64,000 nt of DNA from Candidatus Omnitrophota bacterium (GTDB lineage: Bacteria > Omnitrophota > Gorgyraeia > Gygaellales > Profunditerraquicolaceae): positions 62,001-126,000 of the forward strand of contig JALNZI010000001.1 in the NCBI GenBank assembly GCA_023229385.1, given 5' to 3'. Both the position numbers and the translations under genes were made by a program. Shown in pieces: positions 52,335-61,350 of the stretch (positions are counted from its first letter, which is position 1; the number at the start of each line of letters is the position of its first letter). The notes below the pieces were generated by a model. That model did no database searches, was not told where the DNA came from, and worked only from the letters and a program-made list of their open reading frames with translations.

Positions 52335-53665
52335 TGTTTAATAGATTAACTTTAACCGAAGCGTTAACCGTATTCGATAATGGGCATACTGTTGATTATG
52401 AGTTTGATACTAAAGAGTATATAAAATGCCTCATATATGCTATGAAAATTGGAACTAAGGCTTCGTATGAAGGTTCTAAGGGACAGCATGTTGGGCAAAA
52501 TGTTTCACCTTCTGCCTTAACTACAATCGTTAATCAATTAATGCTATTTAATCCTTATTCAATAAAAGGCGGAGCTAATTATAGTAAATTAGTAAATAAA
52601 CAAAATAAAAACAATATTCAATTATTGCCTAAGTTCCCAAATTTAGCTAAATATAAACCTGATTCAGCTAAATTAAAATATATTGAAAACAACCCATTTT
52701 TTTCAAAATATTTAAATGATTCAATAATGAAAAAATATATTGAAGACTATTATATTAGTTTTGATGAAGAGGAACATGTATATTTGCCTACTACTAAAGC
52801 TGAATCTAATATGTATATTAGATTTGTTAATTTTCTTAAAAAAGTTAAATTAGATAAATTATCAGATGAATTAAATGATTGGATACGAATAGTATCGGCT
52901 CCATATATTTCAGGAGATGATAGATATACAATAGCGCAAGCCATTGATTTTTTTGAAACAAATAATAAATCATTGTTTAATGCATATAGAGCTAATGAAT
53001 CAGTAGGTGAAGAATATGGCCCACTTGGGGCTGAAAACTTTAATGAAATATTAATTGCAGATGATAAACTAAGCTTTGGCATTAATAAAATAGATAATTT
53101 AGTCCCAAGCAATTACAAAAATAATGTTAAAAATGATATATCACACAATAGTTCATTTGATTTAGGGAATGGGCTGATTTCTTTATTATATGTTGGGTAT
53201 TTTACTATTGATAGAGTTAATGATGTTAATGCTGTAACATCTAGTAAAGGTGAAACTTCTAAAGCTAATGTTTTTTTTAAAATAGAACCAGATGAAAATG
53301 GCAAATATACTCAATACCCTGGGTCAATTAGATTAGTTATAAGTATTTCACATGGTAGTGAATTTAATGCTACTCCTAATCAAGTATTTGAAATAATGCT
53401 AGGATCTAATGATTATAAAGAATTATTTAATTTAAATGCTCATAGTAACAATGTATTAAGTGGGAAAACTTTTGGGCCTTCGGATAGTCATATATTTGGA
53501 TTTCAATTTCCAATTGATTTAATTAAAAGAATGTCGCCCGCTGGGAATCTAGTAATTGAACCTAAGAATTTTAATATTACTGCTAAGAAAACAGCTAAAC
53601 CAGTAGAAGAACCTATAAAAAAGCCAAATGCTTTTGAAGGTTTATTTGATTGGATAAAGGAATAG
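52334..53665 (+). CDS. Unknown late protein (443 aa)
   Basis: No family recognised. The N-terminal half is mainly helical, the middle (about 220-400) is beta-rich, and a Lys/Pro linker precedes a short C-terminal helix (AFEGLFDWIKE). Translation is coupled to the genes on both sides (TAATG upstream, one base before GTG downstream). Position between gp14 and gp15 suggests a neck or tail-completion role. Confidence 0.65.
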   Translation: MFNRLTLTEALTVFDNGHTVDYEFDTKEYIKCLIYAMKIGTKASYEGSKGQHVGQNVSPSALTTIVNQLMLFNPYSIKGGANYSKLVNKQNKNNIQLLPKFPNLAKYKPDSAKLKYIENNPFFSKYLNDSIMKKYIEDYYISFDEEEHVYLPTTKAESNMYIRFVNFLKKVKLDKLSDELNDWIRIVSAPYISGDDRYTIAQAIDFFETNNKSLFNAYRANESVGEEYGPLGAENFNEILIADDKLSFGINKIDNLVPSNYKNNVKNDISHNSSFDLGNGLISLLYVGYFTIDRVNDVNAVTSSKGETSKANVFFKIEPDENGKYTQYPGSIRLVISISHGSEFNATPNQVFEIMLGSNDYKELFNLNAHSNNVLSGKTFGPSDSHIFGFQFPIDLIKRMSPAGNLVIEPKNFNITAKKTAKPVEEPIKKPNAFEGLFDWIKE

Positions 53666-53666
53666 C

Positions 53667-55154
53667 GTGGTACCTTATTATTATCCTAGAGTAATTGAAA
53701 GAATCAATACTGCATTAATTGATGTATTTAATGATGTTCAAATTAATAGATTCAATGAAGATGGAACAATTTCTAAAATAATTGATGTTCCTATTATACC
53801 TCATTATAGTAAAAATTTTGCAGAATATATTATTAATACTAATAGAGTAAAAGAATCTAGATATCAAACTCCTATAATGGGATTAAGAATAACTGGATTA
53901 AATAGAGATGCAGCTAGAATAACTCAGCAAAAATATATCAGAAAAATATATAATGAAGCCAATGGGCAATACTTAAGAGATCGTAGACCCTCCCCTTGGA
54001 AAATAGGATTTACTTTAAGTATCTATACCGAAAATCTAGAAGATTTTTCTCAACTTATTGAAAATATAATAACCTATTTTGATCCAACATTAACTTTATC
54101 AATAAAAGAATTTGAAAAAGTTAATATTGAAAGAGATATAATAGTTACCTTAAATGATCCTAATTTAGAAATGAATGATGAAGTTGATAGAGAAGATCAT
54201 CAAAGCTATTCAATTGATTTACCATTAACAGCTTCTTGTGTATTTTACCCGCCATTATCAACTGCTGCTGTAGTTAAATTTATTAGTACTAATGTTAATA
54301 CTATTGAAGCAGGAAATTCAAATAATTTGTTATCTACTGTTTCATTGGGGCATGGATGGAGTGGTAATGTAAATACCGGATTTGCGCATACTGTTGGAAA
54401 TAATACAGCATTAGGTCAATTGGTATCTTGCATTGTAGGAAATACTTATAGCATTTCAATATTGATTACTTCTTATACTTCTGGATCAATAATATGCTCA
54501 GTAGGAGGATTTACTTCTGATAATATTAGCAGTACTTATAATAAAACATTTATAGCTAGTGCAAATAATTCACTAAGAATACTTCCAAGTTTAGATTTTG
54601 ATGGAACTGTTATTGTTTCATTAAGTGAGGGCATTAGAAAAATAAATTCAGTATCTACTATTCAAAATAATGGAACAGATATGAGTATAGGAGAATATAA
54701 TACATTAATGCCTCGATTATTAACTGATGCCCCTCAAGCATATGCAACAGCCCAATCAGCTAAACAACAATCAGTAGATATTAGCAGTTTGGATGAGAGC
54801 GTAATAGTGAGCGATATAACTAGATTATATGAAGATTATGCTACAACAATTGTAAAATACGATAGCTCGGCTGTTATTCCCATCTATTTAGCTAAGAAAA
54901 ATGAAACCATCGTATATGTAGAATTAATAGTTGGAGATAGTTTCAATAGTCCAAATACTACAATATCAATTGGCAGTGATGCAAATCCAGAATTAATAAT
55001 GAAAGCATCTGAGAACAGCCCTTATTATTCCACCAAATATGCCATTTCGTTTGAATATATTTTACCAGCAGACACTCAAATAAACTTATATTATCATAGT
55101 TCTAATTCAACAAAAGGCGAGGCTCAATTGACATTAGCTTGGAAACAGGTTTAA
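53667..55154 (+). CDS. Tail sheath terminator gp15-like with C-terminal carbohydrate-binding-like extension
   Basis: 495 aa (T4 gp15 272). gp15 caps the tail and joins it to the neck. The first ~205 residues follow gp15: VIERINTALIDVFNDVQINR, then RPSPWKIGFTLSIYTENLED, FSQLIENIITYFDPTLTLSI, and FYPP. Residues about 215-325 resemble a phage jelly-roll carbohydrate-binding domain (GFAHTVGNNTALGQLVS, YSISILITSYTSGSIICSVG, LDFDGTVIVSLSEG), and a further beta domain ends the protein. It starts at GTG one base after the previous stop, with AAGGAA upstream. Confidence 0.8.
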   Translation: MVPYYYPRVIERINTALIDVFNDVQINRFNEDGTISKIIDVPIIPHYSKNFAEYIINTNRVKESRYQTPIMGLRITGLNRDAARITQQKYIRKIYNEANGQYLRDRRPSPWKIGFTLSIYTENLEDFSQLIENIITYFDPTLTLSIKEFEKVNIERDIIVTLNDPNLEMNDEVDREDHQSYSIDLPLTASCVFYPPLSTAAVVKFISTNVNTIEAGNSNNLLSTVSLGHGWSGNVNTGFAHTVGNNTALGQLVSCIVGNTYSISILITSYTSGSIICSVGGFTSDNISSTYNKTFIASANNSLRILPSLDFDGTVIVSLSEGIRKINSVSTIQNNGTDMSIGEYNTLMPRLLTDAPQAYATAQSAKQQSVDISSLDESVIVSDITRLYEDYATTIVKYDSSAVIPIYLAKKNETIVYVELIVGDSFNSPNTTISIGSDANPELIMKASENSPYYSTKYAISFEYILPADTQINLYYHSSNSTKGEAQLTLAWKQV

Positions 55155-55184
55155 TCACCAATTATTTTTTGTTATATTTATTCA

Positions 55185-55517
55185 ATGGAAAATGAGAATA
55201 ACTTAAATCCAAAAAAATCTGAAGTATTTGTAATTGAAACCCCAGACGATTTTAGAAATCATTTTGCGACTTATTGCTTTTATCTTACTTATCTAAGTGA
55301 ATGTAGTATTGAAGATGTTAGAGATGTTGAAATTGCATCTACTGTAATATACACTAGGCTATTAACCTCATATTTAAGATTTAACAAGTTAGATATTAAT
55401 GAATTTAAAAAGCAATTGAATATTTCAGTAGTAGAATATATGTCAAGCCCTACTTATGAAGCTACATATAATACTTGGGTTGAAATGGATCATTTAATTA
55501 ATATAGACAAATTATAA
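55185..55517 (+). CDS. Unknown protein at the small terminase (gp16) position
   Basis: 110 aa, acidic and helical (DDFRNHFATYCFYLTYLSE, LLTSYLRFNKLDINEFKKQL). It lies between gp15 and gp17 genes, where T4 encodes the small terminase gp16 (164 aa), but I see no clear DNA-binding helix-turn-helix. It has neither a good late box (TATATTTA is the nearest match) nor a Shine-Dalgarno. Small terminase is only a positional guess. Confidence 0.45.
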   Translation: MENENNLNPKKSEVFVIETPDDFRNHFATYCFYLTYLSECSIEDVRDVEIASTVIYTRLLTSYLRFNKLDINEFKKQLNISVVEYMSSPTYEATYNTWVEMDHLINIDKL

Positions 55518-55519
55518 TA

Positions 55520-58495
55520 TTAAGAATAAGCAATTGTTTCAAAATTTTCTCTATTAATTAATGAATAGTCACTTTTGCCTCTGAATATGATTGGAGTATT
55601 TTGTTCCAATTCATCAGGTGATTGGGTTAATTTATTAACTATTTCTCTCATGGTTGGATCAGTTATCTTATCTAATCCACTTAATTCATTAGTTATTAAT
55701 CTCTTTTTATAGATTGGTTCATCATCAATATTTCCATAATAATAAGGACTATTAGCATAATATAATACTGATAATATAGCAGTGACTAAATCATCATGTG
55801 CATCGCCCAAAGCAGCATATGAATTTCCTTTTTTACCAAAAGTGCATAGTTCAGTTATAGTATTAATATCACATATTTTAAGTAAGCCACGCTCAATATA
55901 TACTTGTAAATAGATGCAAGCTTCCATTTTTCTATTGTGGGATAAGTTAAAACCTAATCCATGCTCATTCATATGAATTAAATTAGGATAGTTTTTATCA
56001 TAATGCAATCCAGTTATAATAGCACCACCGGCTTGTTCCATCGTTTCAACTATAATACCAGCATCATAATAAATTTTAGCAAGATAATATATTTTTTCAA
56101 TATAATTTTTTGGAATAATATCATTAGATTCATAAACAGCAACTTGTTCTATATCAGTATTTGATTTAACTAACCATACTTGGCTAACGCTATAATCTTG
56201 TTTAGTACCCATAGCGGGATCAACAGTTACAACATATTCATATCCCTTATCCTTATATTCCTGATAATTCATTGGATATTTAAATATTCGTAATCTGTCA
56301 TCTTCCAATATAGCAATAGGTGAAGCTACTGGCAACTTCTTTAAGAATCCTGCATCAATTAATGTAGCAACAGATCCTTGGAATTCACATTCATATTCTT
56401 GTTTGAATCGAACAATACCTATTTTATCTATTTCTGTTTTCTTCCATTCTTCGGTTCTTCCAGGAACTTCATCCCAAGCTATTTCTATAGTCCTAAAATC
56501 TTTAGAATCCATAGGTAGGCCGCTTTTAGCTTTATTTTCCGCATCAGTCCACATTTTCCAGAAATGATTAAGACCACGAGGGGTTTGAAACCCTAGTATT
56601 CCACCATATACAACAGAATGAGCCCATTTATCATTTTCATTGTCATTTAATGAAAAATCATATACTCTTTCTACTCCGCTATCTATATTAGTTATTTTAT
56701 CCCAAATTAAATCCTCTTGAACATTTTCCATAAATTTATTATATTCATTATTATTAATAATTAATGATTTTTTAATACCAAGCATTTTTTCTCTAGAAAA
56801 ATGTTTTAGATCTCTATGAATTCCAATATGACTTATCTCTTTTATGCCTAATTGTTTAATAATATTGTTTGAATAAGGAATTACATCTGCATTACTGCCA
56901 ATATGCTTAGTTGTTATACAATTTGATATTCTAGCTTGTTTTCTATTAAATCTAAATCCCACAATATTATAAAATTTTAAAGCGAATGAATTGTTCGCAT
57001 CAATCTTATAATAATTTGAACTAACTTTAACTAATTTAGTAGGGGGGGTTATACCTTCACTCCACGAAGTTAATATTCCTAAATTAAGTAATAGCATTCT
57101 AACTTGAATAGTTAATTCTTTAGATGCAAATCCGATAGATATTCTTGCTTTAGTTTTATGTGCAGTGCCATCTCCATCAAATAATCCTTGTAACATTGCT
57201 ATTATATTATCTCTAGACATTTCTAATAATTTGCTAGGTATTATTTTATTTTTTGCTTTTAGATTAATATTAAATCCTAGATATTCTAATATGGTTACTA
57301 AAGATTTAGAATATATTACATAGTGAAATTTATCAACTTTACGATATCTAAGTGATAACGTATTCAAACAATCGCTAACATCATCTCCACAAGATATTAC
57401 TGTTGAATAGCTTGCATAAGGCCTCATTCCTTTTCTGCTATATCCTTCTGCAATATACAATCCTAAGAAATATGCAAAATCTTTAGAAATATGATTCATA
57501 TTAAATAAATTGCTACCTGTTAAATTAAGCTCACTTTGGCTAATATTATCATTATTGCCCCAAATATTCATTCCATATTTTATTGATATATAATCCCCAA
57601 CTTCTAATTCTTTAGCTCTAAATATTCCATATACTCCATTTTTACATGCATAATATTTATGTTCTAATGAACTTTCAATGAATGAATGAGCTGAACTTAT
57701 TTGTTTAGTTTCTTTTTCACCATCATTATGCATCACAATACCTGTATTAAGATCTTTATTAAACCCTTGCACCTTATATTCAGGCACATAATATCCATAT
57801 CCATCTGGTCTATTATCATCAATAAAATTACTTATTTGTTTTAATCCATTATTAGTAAATATCCAAGTATTTTTTACAACACATGATGTAATAATAACTT
57901 TAGCAGTTGTCATTGACGAAACAGTTGGTATAACTGACGAAATAAATTCATTAGCAATATATGGTTCAACGAAAGCAAATTCATCCAAATATAAAAAATT
58001 ATTGGTAAATCCACGACCAGAATCTTCTTTTGTAGCTGAACATTCCATTCTAGATCCATTAGCAAATTCAATACTGCCCTGATTCCATTTTAATACTGGA
58101 ACTTGCAGCCATAATGGAAGCTCAATTATCATAGCCTTAATTCTTCTTAATTGCTCAGAAGACATTGATTTTTTATGAGCTAAAATAAGAGCGCTTTTGT
58201 TTGGATTGAATAATACATACCATACCATATATGCAGCTACCGTAATTGACTTACCACTCTGTCTAGGGAATTTAGCAATTAGATATGAATTTTCGTGAAT
58301 TGCTTTAATAAATTTTAATGAATATTCTCTAGGTTGAAAATTAATTAAACCCAAATCTCCATCTACAATTTTTATATAATGTAAAATAAAGTAAATAGGA
58401 TCTCGTACAATTTTACGGATCTCTTCTATTTGCCAATCTTCATATTCAGTTTCACCATCGTCTATTCCACGTAGACGAGGATTATTTAGATACAT
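55520..58495 (-). CDS. Large terminase (T4 gp17-like) interrupted by an intein
   Basis: 991 aa including a 433-residue intein; the spliced protein would be 558 aa (T4 gp17 610). It packages DNA using an N-terminal ATPase and a C-terminal nuclease. Walker A is FPRQSGKS (76-83), Walker B is LYLDEF (D171, E172), and the coupling motif IITS|TP is split by the intein. The nuclease domain has VTVDPAMGTKQDYS and GDAHDDLVTAILS, carrying the metal-binding Asp residues. The ACTAAATA box is six bases before the ATG and contains the stop of the upstream paralog gene. Confidence 0.94.
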   Translation of the reverse strand: MYLNNPRLRGIDDGETEYEDWQIEEIRKIVRDPIYFILHYIKIVDGDLGLINFQPREYSLKFIKAIHENSYLIAKFPRQSGKSITVAAYMVWYVLFNPNKSALILAHKKSMSSEQLRRIKAMIIELPLWLQVPVLKWNQGSIEFANGSRMECSATKEDSGRGFTNNFLYLDEFAFVEPYIANEFISSVIPTVSSMTTAKVIITSCVVKNTWIFTNNGLKQISNFIDDNRPDGYGYYVPEYKVQGFNKDLNTGIVMHNDGEKETKQISSAHSFIESSLEHKYYACKNGVYGIFRAKELEVGDYISIKYGMNIWGNNDNISQSELNLTGSNLFNMNHISKDFAYFLGLYIAEGYSRKGMRPYASYSTVISCGDDVSDCLNTLSLRYRKVDKFHYVIYSKSLVTILEYLGFNINLKAKNKIIPSKLLEMSRDNIIAMLQGLFDGDGTAHKTKARISIGFASKELTIQVRMLLLNLGILTSWSEGITPPTKLVKVSSNYYKIDANNSFALKFYNIVGFRFNRKQARISNCITTKHIGSNADVIPYSNNIIKQLGIKEISHIGIHRDLKHFSREKMLGIKKSLIINNNEYNKFMENVQEDLIWDKITNIDSGVERVYDFSLNDNENDKWAHSVVYGGILGFQTPRGLNHFWKMWTDAENKAKSGLPMDSKDFRTIEIAWDEVPGRTEEWKKTEIDKIGIVRFKQEYECEFQGSVATLIDAGFLKKLPVASPIAILEDDRLRIFKYPMNYQEYKDKGYEYVVTVDPAMGTKQDYSVSQVWLVKSNTDIEQVAVYESNDIIPKNYIEKIYYLAKIYYDAGIIVETMEQAGGAIITGLHYDKNYPNLIHMNEHGLGFNLSHNRKMEACIYLQVYIERGLLKICDINTITELCTFGKKGNSYAALGDAHDDLVTAILSVLYYANSPYYYGNIDDEPIYKKRLITNELSGLDKITDPTMREIVNKLTQSPDELEQNTPIIFRGKSDYSLINRENFETIAYS
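56585..57883 (-). other. LAGLIDADG intein in the large terminase
   Basis: Residues 205-637 of the terminase. The first residue is Cys205 with block A CVVKNTWIFTNNGLKQI. A block-B-like segment ending LEHKYY lies near 275-282. Two dodecapeptide motifs of a homing endonuclease, FLGLYIAEG (343-351) and LQGLFDGDG (435-443), are clear. Block F is VYDFSLNDN and the C-terminal end is GGILGFQ followed by Thr638. Both ends meet the split ATPase motif exactly. The end residue is Gln rather than Asn and the penultimate residue is Phe rather than His, so splicing chemistry is non-standard. Confidence 0.9.
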
Positions 58496-58501
58496 AATTA
58501 T

Positions 58502-58509
58502 TATTTAGT
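58502..58509 (-). promoter_or_regulatory. Late promoter box ACTAAATA containing an upstream stop codon
   Basis: Six bases before the terminase ATG; the TAA stop of the ATPase-only paralog is inside it. Confidence 0.65.
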
Positions 58510-59293
58510 TGAATTTACATTCATATTCTTTTTTAAATCTATTAATTCCTATCTTATTAATAGTTTTAGCTTTCCAACTATCATCTCTACCAGGAACATC
58601 GTTCCAATTTATACTTAATAGTTTAAATTTTCTATTAGAAACTTTATATCTATTATTACATAATTTCCAAAAATCATTAAATTTATTGGGAGTGGAATTT
58701 ATGATAACTTTTGCATTATGATTATAAGGTAAATATTCTGATAAAAATGTTTCACAATCAAAATTATCCCAATAAGCAAATTCATTTAAATAAAATATGT
58801 TAGGACTTAATCCCCTTAATGAAGTTAGATTTGCCGCAGTGACGATAGAAATAGATCCATTAGATAATTTAATGCTTTGCTCATTCCAAGTTAAAATGGG
58901 CGATTGCAACCATAATGGTAATTTCGATATCATGCTTTTAATTCTTCTTAGCTGTTCTTTTACTAATATTTTTTTAGAATCTATCAATACTATATTACTA
59001 TTATAATGAAACATTAAATACCATATTAAATAAGCATCACATATAAGTGATTTACCACTTTGTCTGGGGAATTTTAATATAGTGCTTAAATTATTATGAA
59101 TATGGTTTATTGCATCTAAAATATATTCTCTAGGCTGAATATTAATTAATCCCATATCACAATCTTCTATTTTAATATAATTTAATATAAAGTATGCAGG
59201 GGATTCTATACATTTTATTAATTCACCAATTTGCCATGAATCTAGTTTAACGTCATCTTTGTTGCCTCTAAGCAAAGGATTATTCAAATACAT
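58505..59293 (-). CDS. ATPase-only terminase paralog with altered Walker B
   Basis: 262 aa. A second copy of the gp17 ATPase domain immediately upstream of gp17. It starts MYLNNPLLRG (gp17: MYLNNPRLRG) and follows gp17 closely through Walker A FPRQSGKS (75-82), LRRIKSMISKLPLWLQSPIL, STPNKFNDFW and NDVPGRDDSWK, then stops at KEYECKFN, the end of the ATPase domain. It has no nuclease domain and no intein. The Walker B Asp is Asn170 (LYLDEF becomes FYLNEF) while Glu171 is kept. I choose ATG 59293, six bases after ACTAAATA, over a TTG at 59299. Probably an accessory or regulatory packaging subunit; a decaying duplicate is the alternative. Confidence 0.85.
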   Translation of the reverse strand: MYLNNPLLRGNKDDVKLDSWQIGELIKCIESPAYFILNYIKIEDCDMGLINIQPREYILDAINHIHNNLSTILKFPRQSGKSLICDAYLIWYLMFHYNSNIVLIDSKKILVKEQLRRIKSMISKLPLWLQSPILTWNEQSIKLSNGSISIVTAANLTSLRGLSPNIFYLNEFAYWDNFDCETFLSEYLPYNHNAKVIINSTPNKFNDFWKLCNNRYKVSNRKFKLLSINWNDVPGRDDSWKAKTINKIGINRFKKEYECKFN

Positions 59294-59299
59294 ATCCAA

Positions 59300-59307
59300 T
59301 ATTTAGT
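59300..59307 (-). promoter_or_regulatory. Late promoter box ACTAAATA
   Basis: Six bases before ATG 59293; the spacing decides the start of the terminase paralog. Confidence 0.65.
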
Positions 59308-59321
59308 CAAAAGATATTATA

Positions 59322-61313
59322 TTAAATTCCTAATCCGCTTCTAACTGAATTTGTTTTTGTTGTATTTAACTCTTTTAATTTATCTTTAAATGAATATCCA
59401 TACTTTTGGGTAAACAATTCTTCAATTTTAGCATATCTTTGAGCATATGGAATTTTCTTTAGGATAGATTCATTTTCTTTCATAATATCAGTCCATTTGT
59501 TTTTTAAGTCAACATATTGACTATCTATTCTAAAAGGTATTCCAGCAAAAGGTTTTTTGTCAGTAGATGTTCCTTTAGTAACTGGAGTATTCAAAGCATG
59601 CCCCCCATTTTTATTATTTCTAGCGGCCATTTGACTATTATAATATTCAAATTCTTCAATTAATGACTTATATAGCTGATCATTATTTGGAATACTCTCA
59701 AGATATGGTATTACTGTATTATTCAATTCATACCATATTACTCTAAGTTTATCACCATCATAATGATCTTTAACATATTCTAATAGCTTTTTAGTATTTG
59801 ATTTATTTTCTGTTTCATTATTTTGATTACTTTGCTCTTTAGGTAATTGTTTAAAACCATTAGCAACTGCTTTGATAAATGCTACATCAGATCCTTCATC
59901 AGATGAATTATCAATTACATCTAAGTAATCATTATTAATATCTGGAGAAGGGTTAGTGTCTAATTCTGGATCAGCCGGATTATATCCACTGATTTCTTTA
60001 GCTTTCCCAAATCCTAATGAATTATAAAAATAATCAGAAGTATGATTTAACATTTTAATAGTAGATTGATAAGGTCTTTTAATTTTTAATTTATCAGATG
60101 CTTTTAATAATTGCTTAGAAGTAACAACGGTTTCGCCATCATTACTAACAAATTTATCTAAGAATATTTCTAATTCAGAATATTCCTCCGAAGTCCCAAC
60201 TCTATTTGAATTATCTTCTGGGCTGAAATCTGGATTAAATCCAAACACTATATAAAAGCTTTTATCAGATAATACTTGAGGTTCGCTTAATACTGCTTCT
60301 AATAAAGCCTTATCAATTTCTTTACCTATCTTTTTAAGAATATTTTCTATTGGTTCAAATGTTGATTCATAGCTAGCACTTAACCCAATTAATTGTAAAG
60401 TTTTTTCTTTATTTAATACCTTATAAGTATCTTCAATTGATATATCACTATCCTCATTATCTGTATCGAATTCATTTATTGCATTAGATATTTCACTTAA
60501 TCTTTGTTGGGCTTCTTTACTATTATCAAATGAACTATCTATAAATTCTCTTGAAGTATTTACAACATAAAATGGTTTGATGTTATATGGTTTCCAATCA
60601 ATTGTAGTTGGATCACCTACTATTGAAAATAACTTAGTAGAATATTTTTGAACACTATAATTTTCTGCACCATATTCTTCGATTGAATTTAATCTATTCT
60701 TTGCAGATTCTTCATCTTTCCATCCACTATCTATTGATTTTTCTTCTATATTAATTACATAATATTTGTATTGTTCATTTGGATCATAATCTTCAGATTC
60801 AGCATCTTGAATTGCAGCCAATTCATCAGGTAAATATTTTTTATTAATATCTAATTCATTTAGATCTTCATTAGAAATTAAGCTATTAATTATATCATCA
60901 ATAGTTTCTTCTTTTTCTGGCTCGGCTTCTGGAGTATCTTCATTAGACAGAGGCTCACTTGGGGCTTGAGTTTTTTCAATTTCAGTATTTGGATTAGATT
61001 CATCCGAAGTATTAGCAGGAGATTCTAAAATTTTCTCATAATCTTTAGTTACAAATCCTAAAAATTTTGAAGCAATTCCATCCGGCTTATTTTCGCTACC
61101 ATCAATATATTCAAAGATTTTTTTAAAATCAATAATTTCTTTACGTTTAGATAATGTATCATCTACCCAATTAGCTTTTATATATACCTCAGTTTTACCT
61201 CTAGCCATCTCAATTGGAGCAATAGAGTTACTTAAATTAGCAGTAATAGATGGGTCTACTTCTTTCCAAGCTAGGTGCTCAAAATCAACTTCTAGCAATG
61301 ATTTTTTATTCAT
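59322..61313 (-). CDS. Unknown acidic late protein (663 aa)
   Basis: No family recognised. LLEV near residue 7 is a possible prohead-protease site. An acidic Glu/Pro linker (about 105-140) separates an N-terminal domain from a repeated unit: YYVINIEEKSIDSGWKDEES and FYVVNTSREFIDSSFDNSKE (about residues 185 and 250) are two copies of an alpha/beta repeat that resembles SPOR-like repeats. A helical C-terminal region follows. The late box is 18 bases upstream with AAGGGT as Shine-Dalgarno. Possibly a head or packaging-associated protein. Confidence 0.62.
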   Translation of the reverse strand: MNKKSLLEVDFEHLAWKEVDPSITANLSNSIAPIEMARGKTEVYIKANWVDDTLSKRKEIIDFKKIFEYIDGSENKPDGIASKFLGFVTKDYEKILESPANTSDESNPNTEIEKTQAPSEPLSNEDTPEAEPEKEETIDDIINSLISNEDLNELDINKKYLPDELAAIQDAESEDYDPNEQYKYYVINIEEKSIDSGWKDEESAKNRLNSIEEYGAENYSVQKYSTKLFSIVGDPTTIDWKPYNIKPFYVVNTSREFIDSSFDNSKEAQQRLSEISNAINEFDTDNEDSDISIEDTYKVLNKEKTLQLIGLSASYESTFEPIENILKKIGKEIDKALLEAVLSEPQVLSDKSFYIVFGFNPDFSPEDNSNRVGTSEEYSELEIFLDKFVSNDGETVVTSKQLLKASDKLKIKRPYQSTIKMLNHTSDYFYNSLGFGKAKEISGYNPADPELDTNPSPDINNDYLDVIDNSSDEGSDVAFIKAVANGFKQLPKEQSNQNNETENKSNTKKLLEYVKDHYDGDKLRVIWYELNNTVIPYLESIPNNDQLYKSLIEEFEYYNSQMAARNNKNGGHALNTPVTKGTSTDKKPFAGIPFRIDSQYVDLKNKWTDIMKENESILKKIPYAQRYAKIEELFTQKYGYSFKDKLKELNTTKTNSVRSGLGI

Positions 61314-61331
61314 GTGAATACCCTTAATAAA

Positions 61332-61339
61332 TATTTATT
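61332..61339 (-). promoter_or_regulatory. Late promoter box AATAAATA (divergent palindrome)
   Basis: 18 bases before the ATG at 61313 with AAGGGT between. It lies in an 18-base perfect palindrome (61324-61341). Confidence 0.6.
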
Positions 61340-61344
61340 AAATA
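61337..61344 (+). promoter_or_regulatory. Late promoter box ATTAAATA
   Basis: Six bases before the ATG at 61351. AATAAATA at 61326-61333, 17 bases upstream, is an alternative. Confidence 0.5.
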
Positions 61345-61350
61345 TTAACT

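Noticed and set aside
55170..55184. TATATTTA before the gene at 55185 as a late promoter
   Set aside because: Two mismatches within the core and only four bases from the ATG; not counted.
56585..57883. Group I intron or separate gene inside the terminase
   Set aside because: The reading frame is continuous across both borders, with intein blocks and LAGLIDADG motifs in frame, so an intein is the better explanation.
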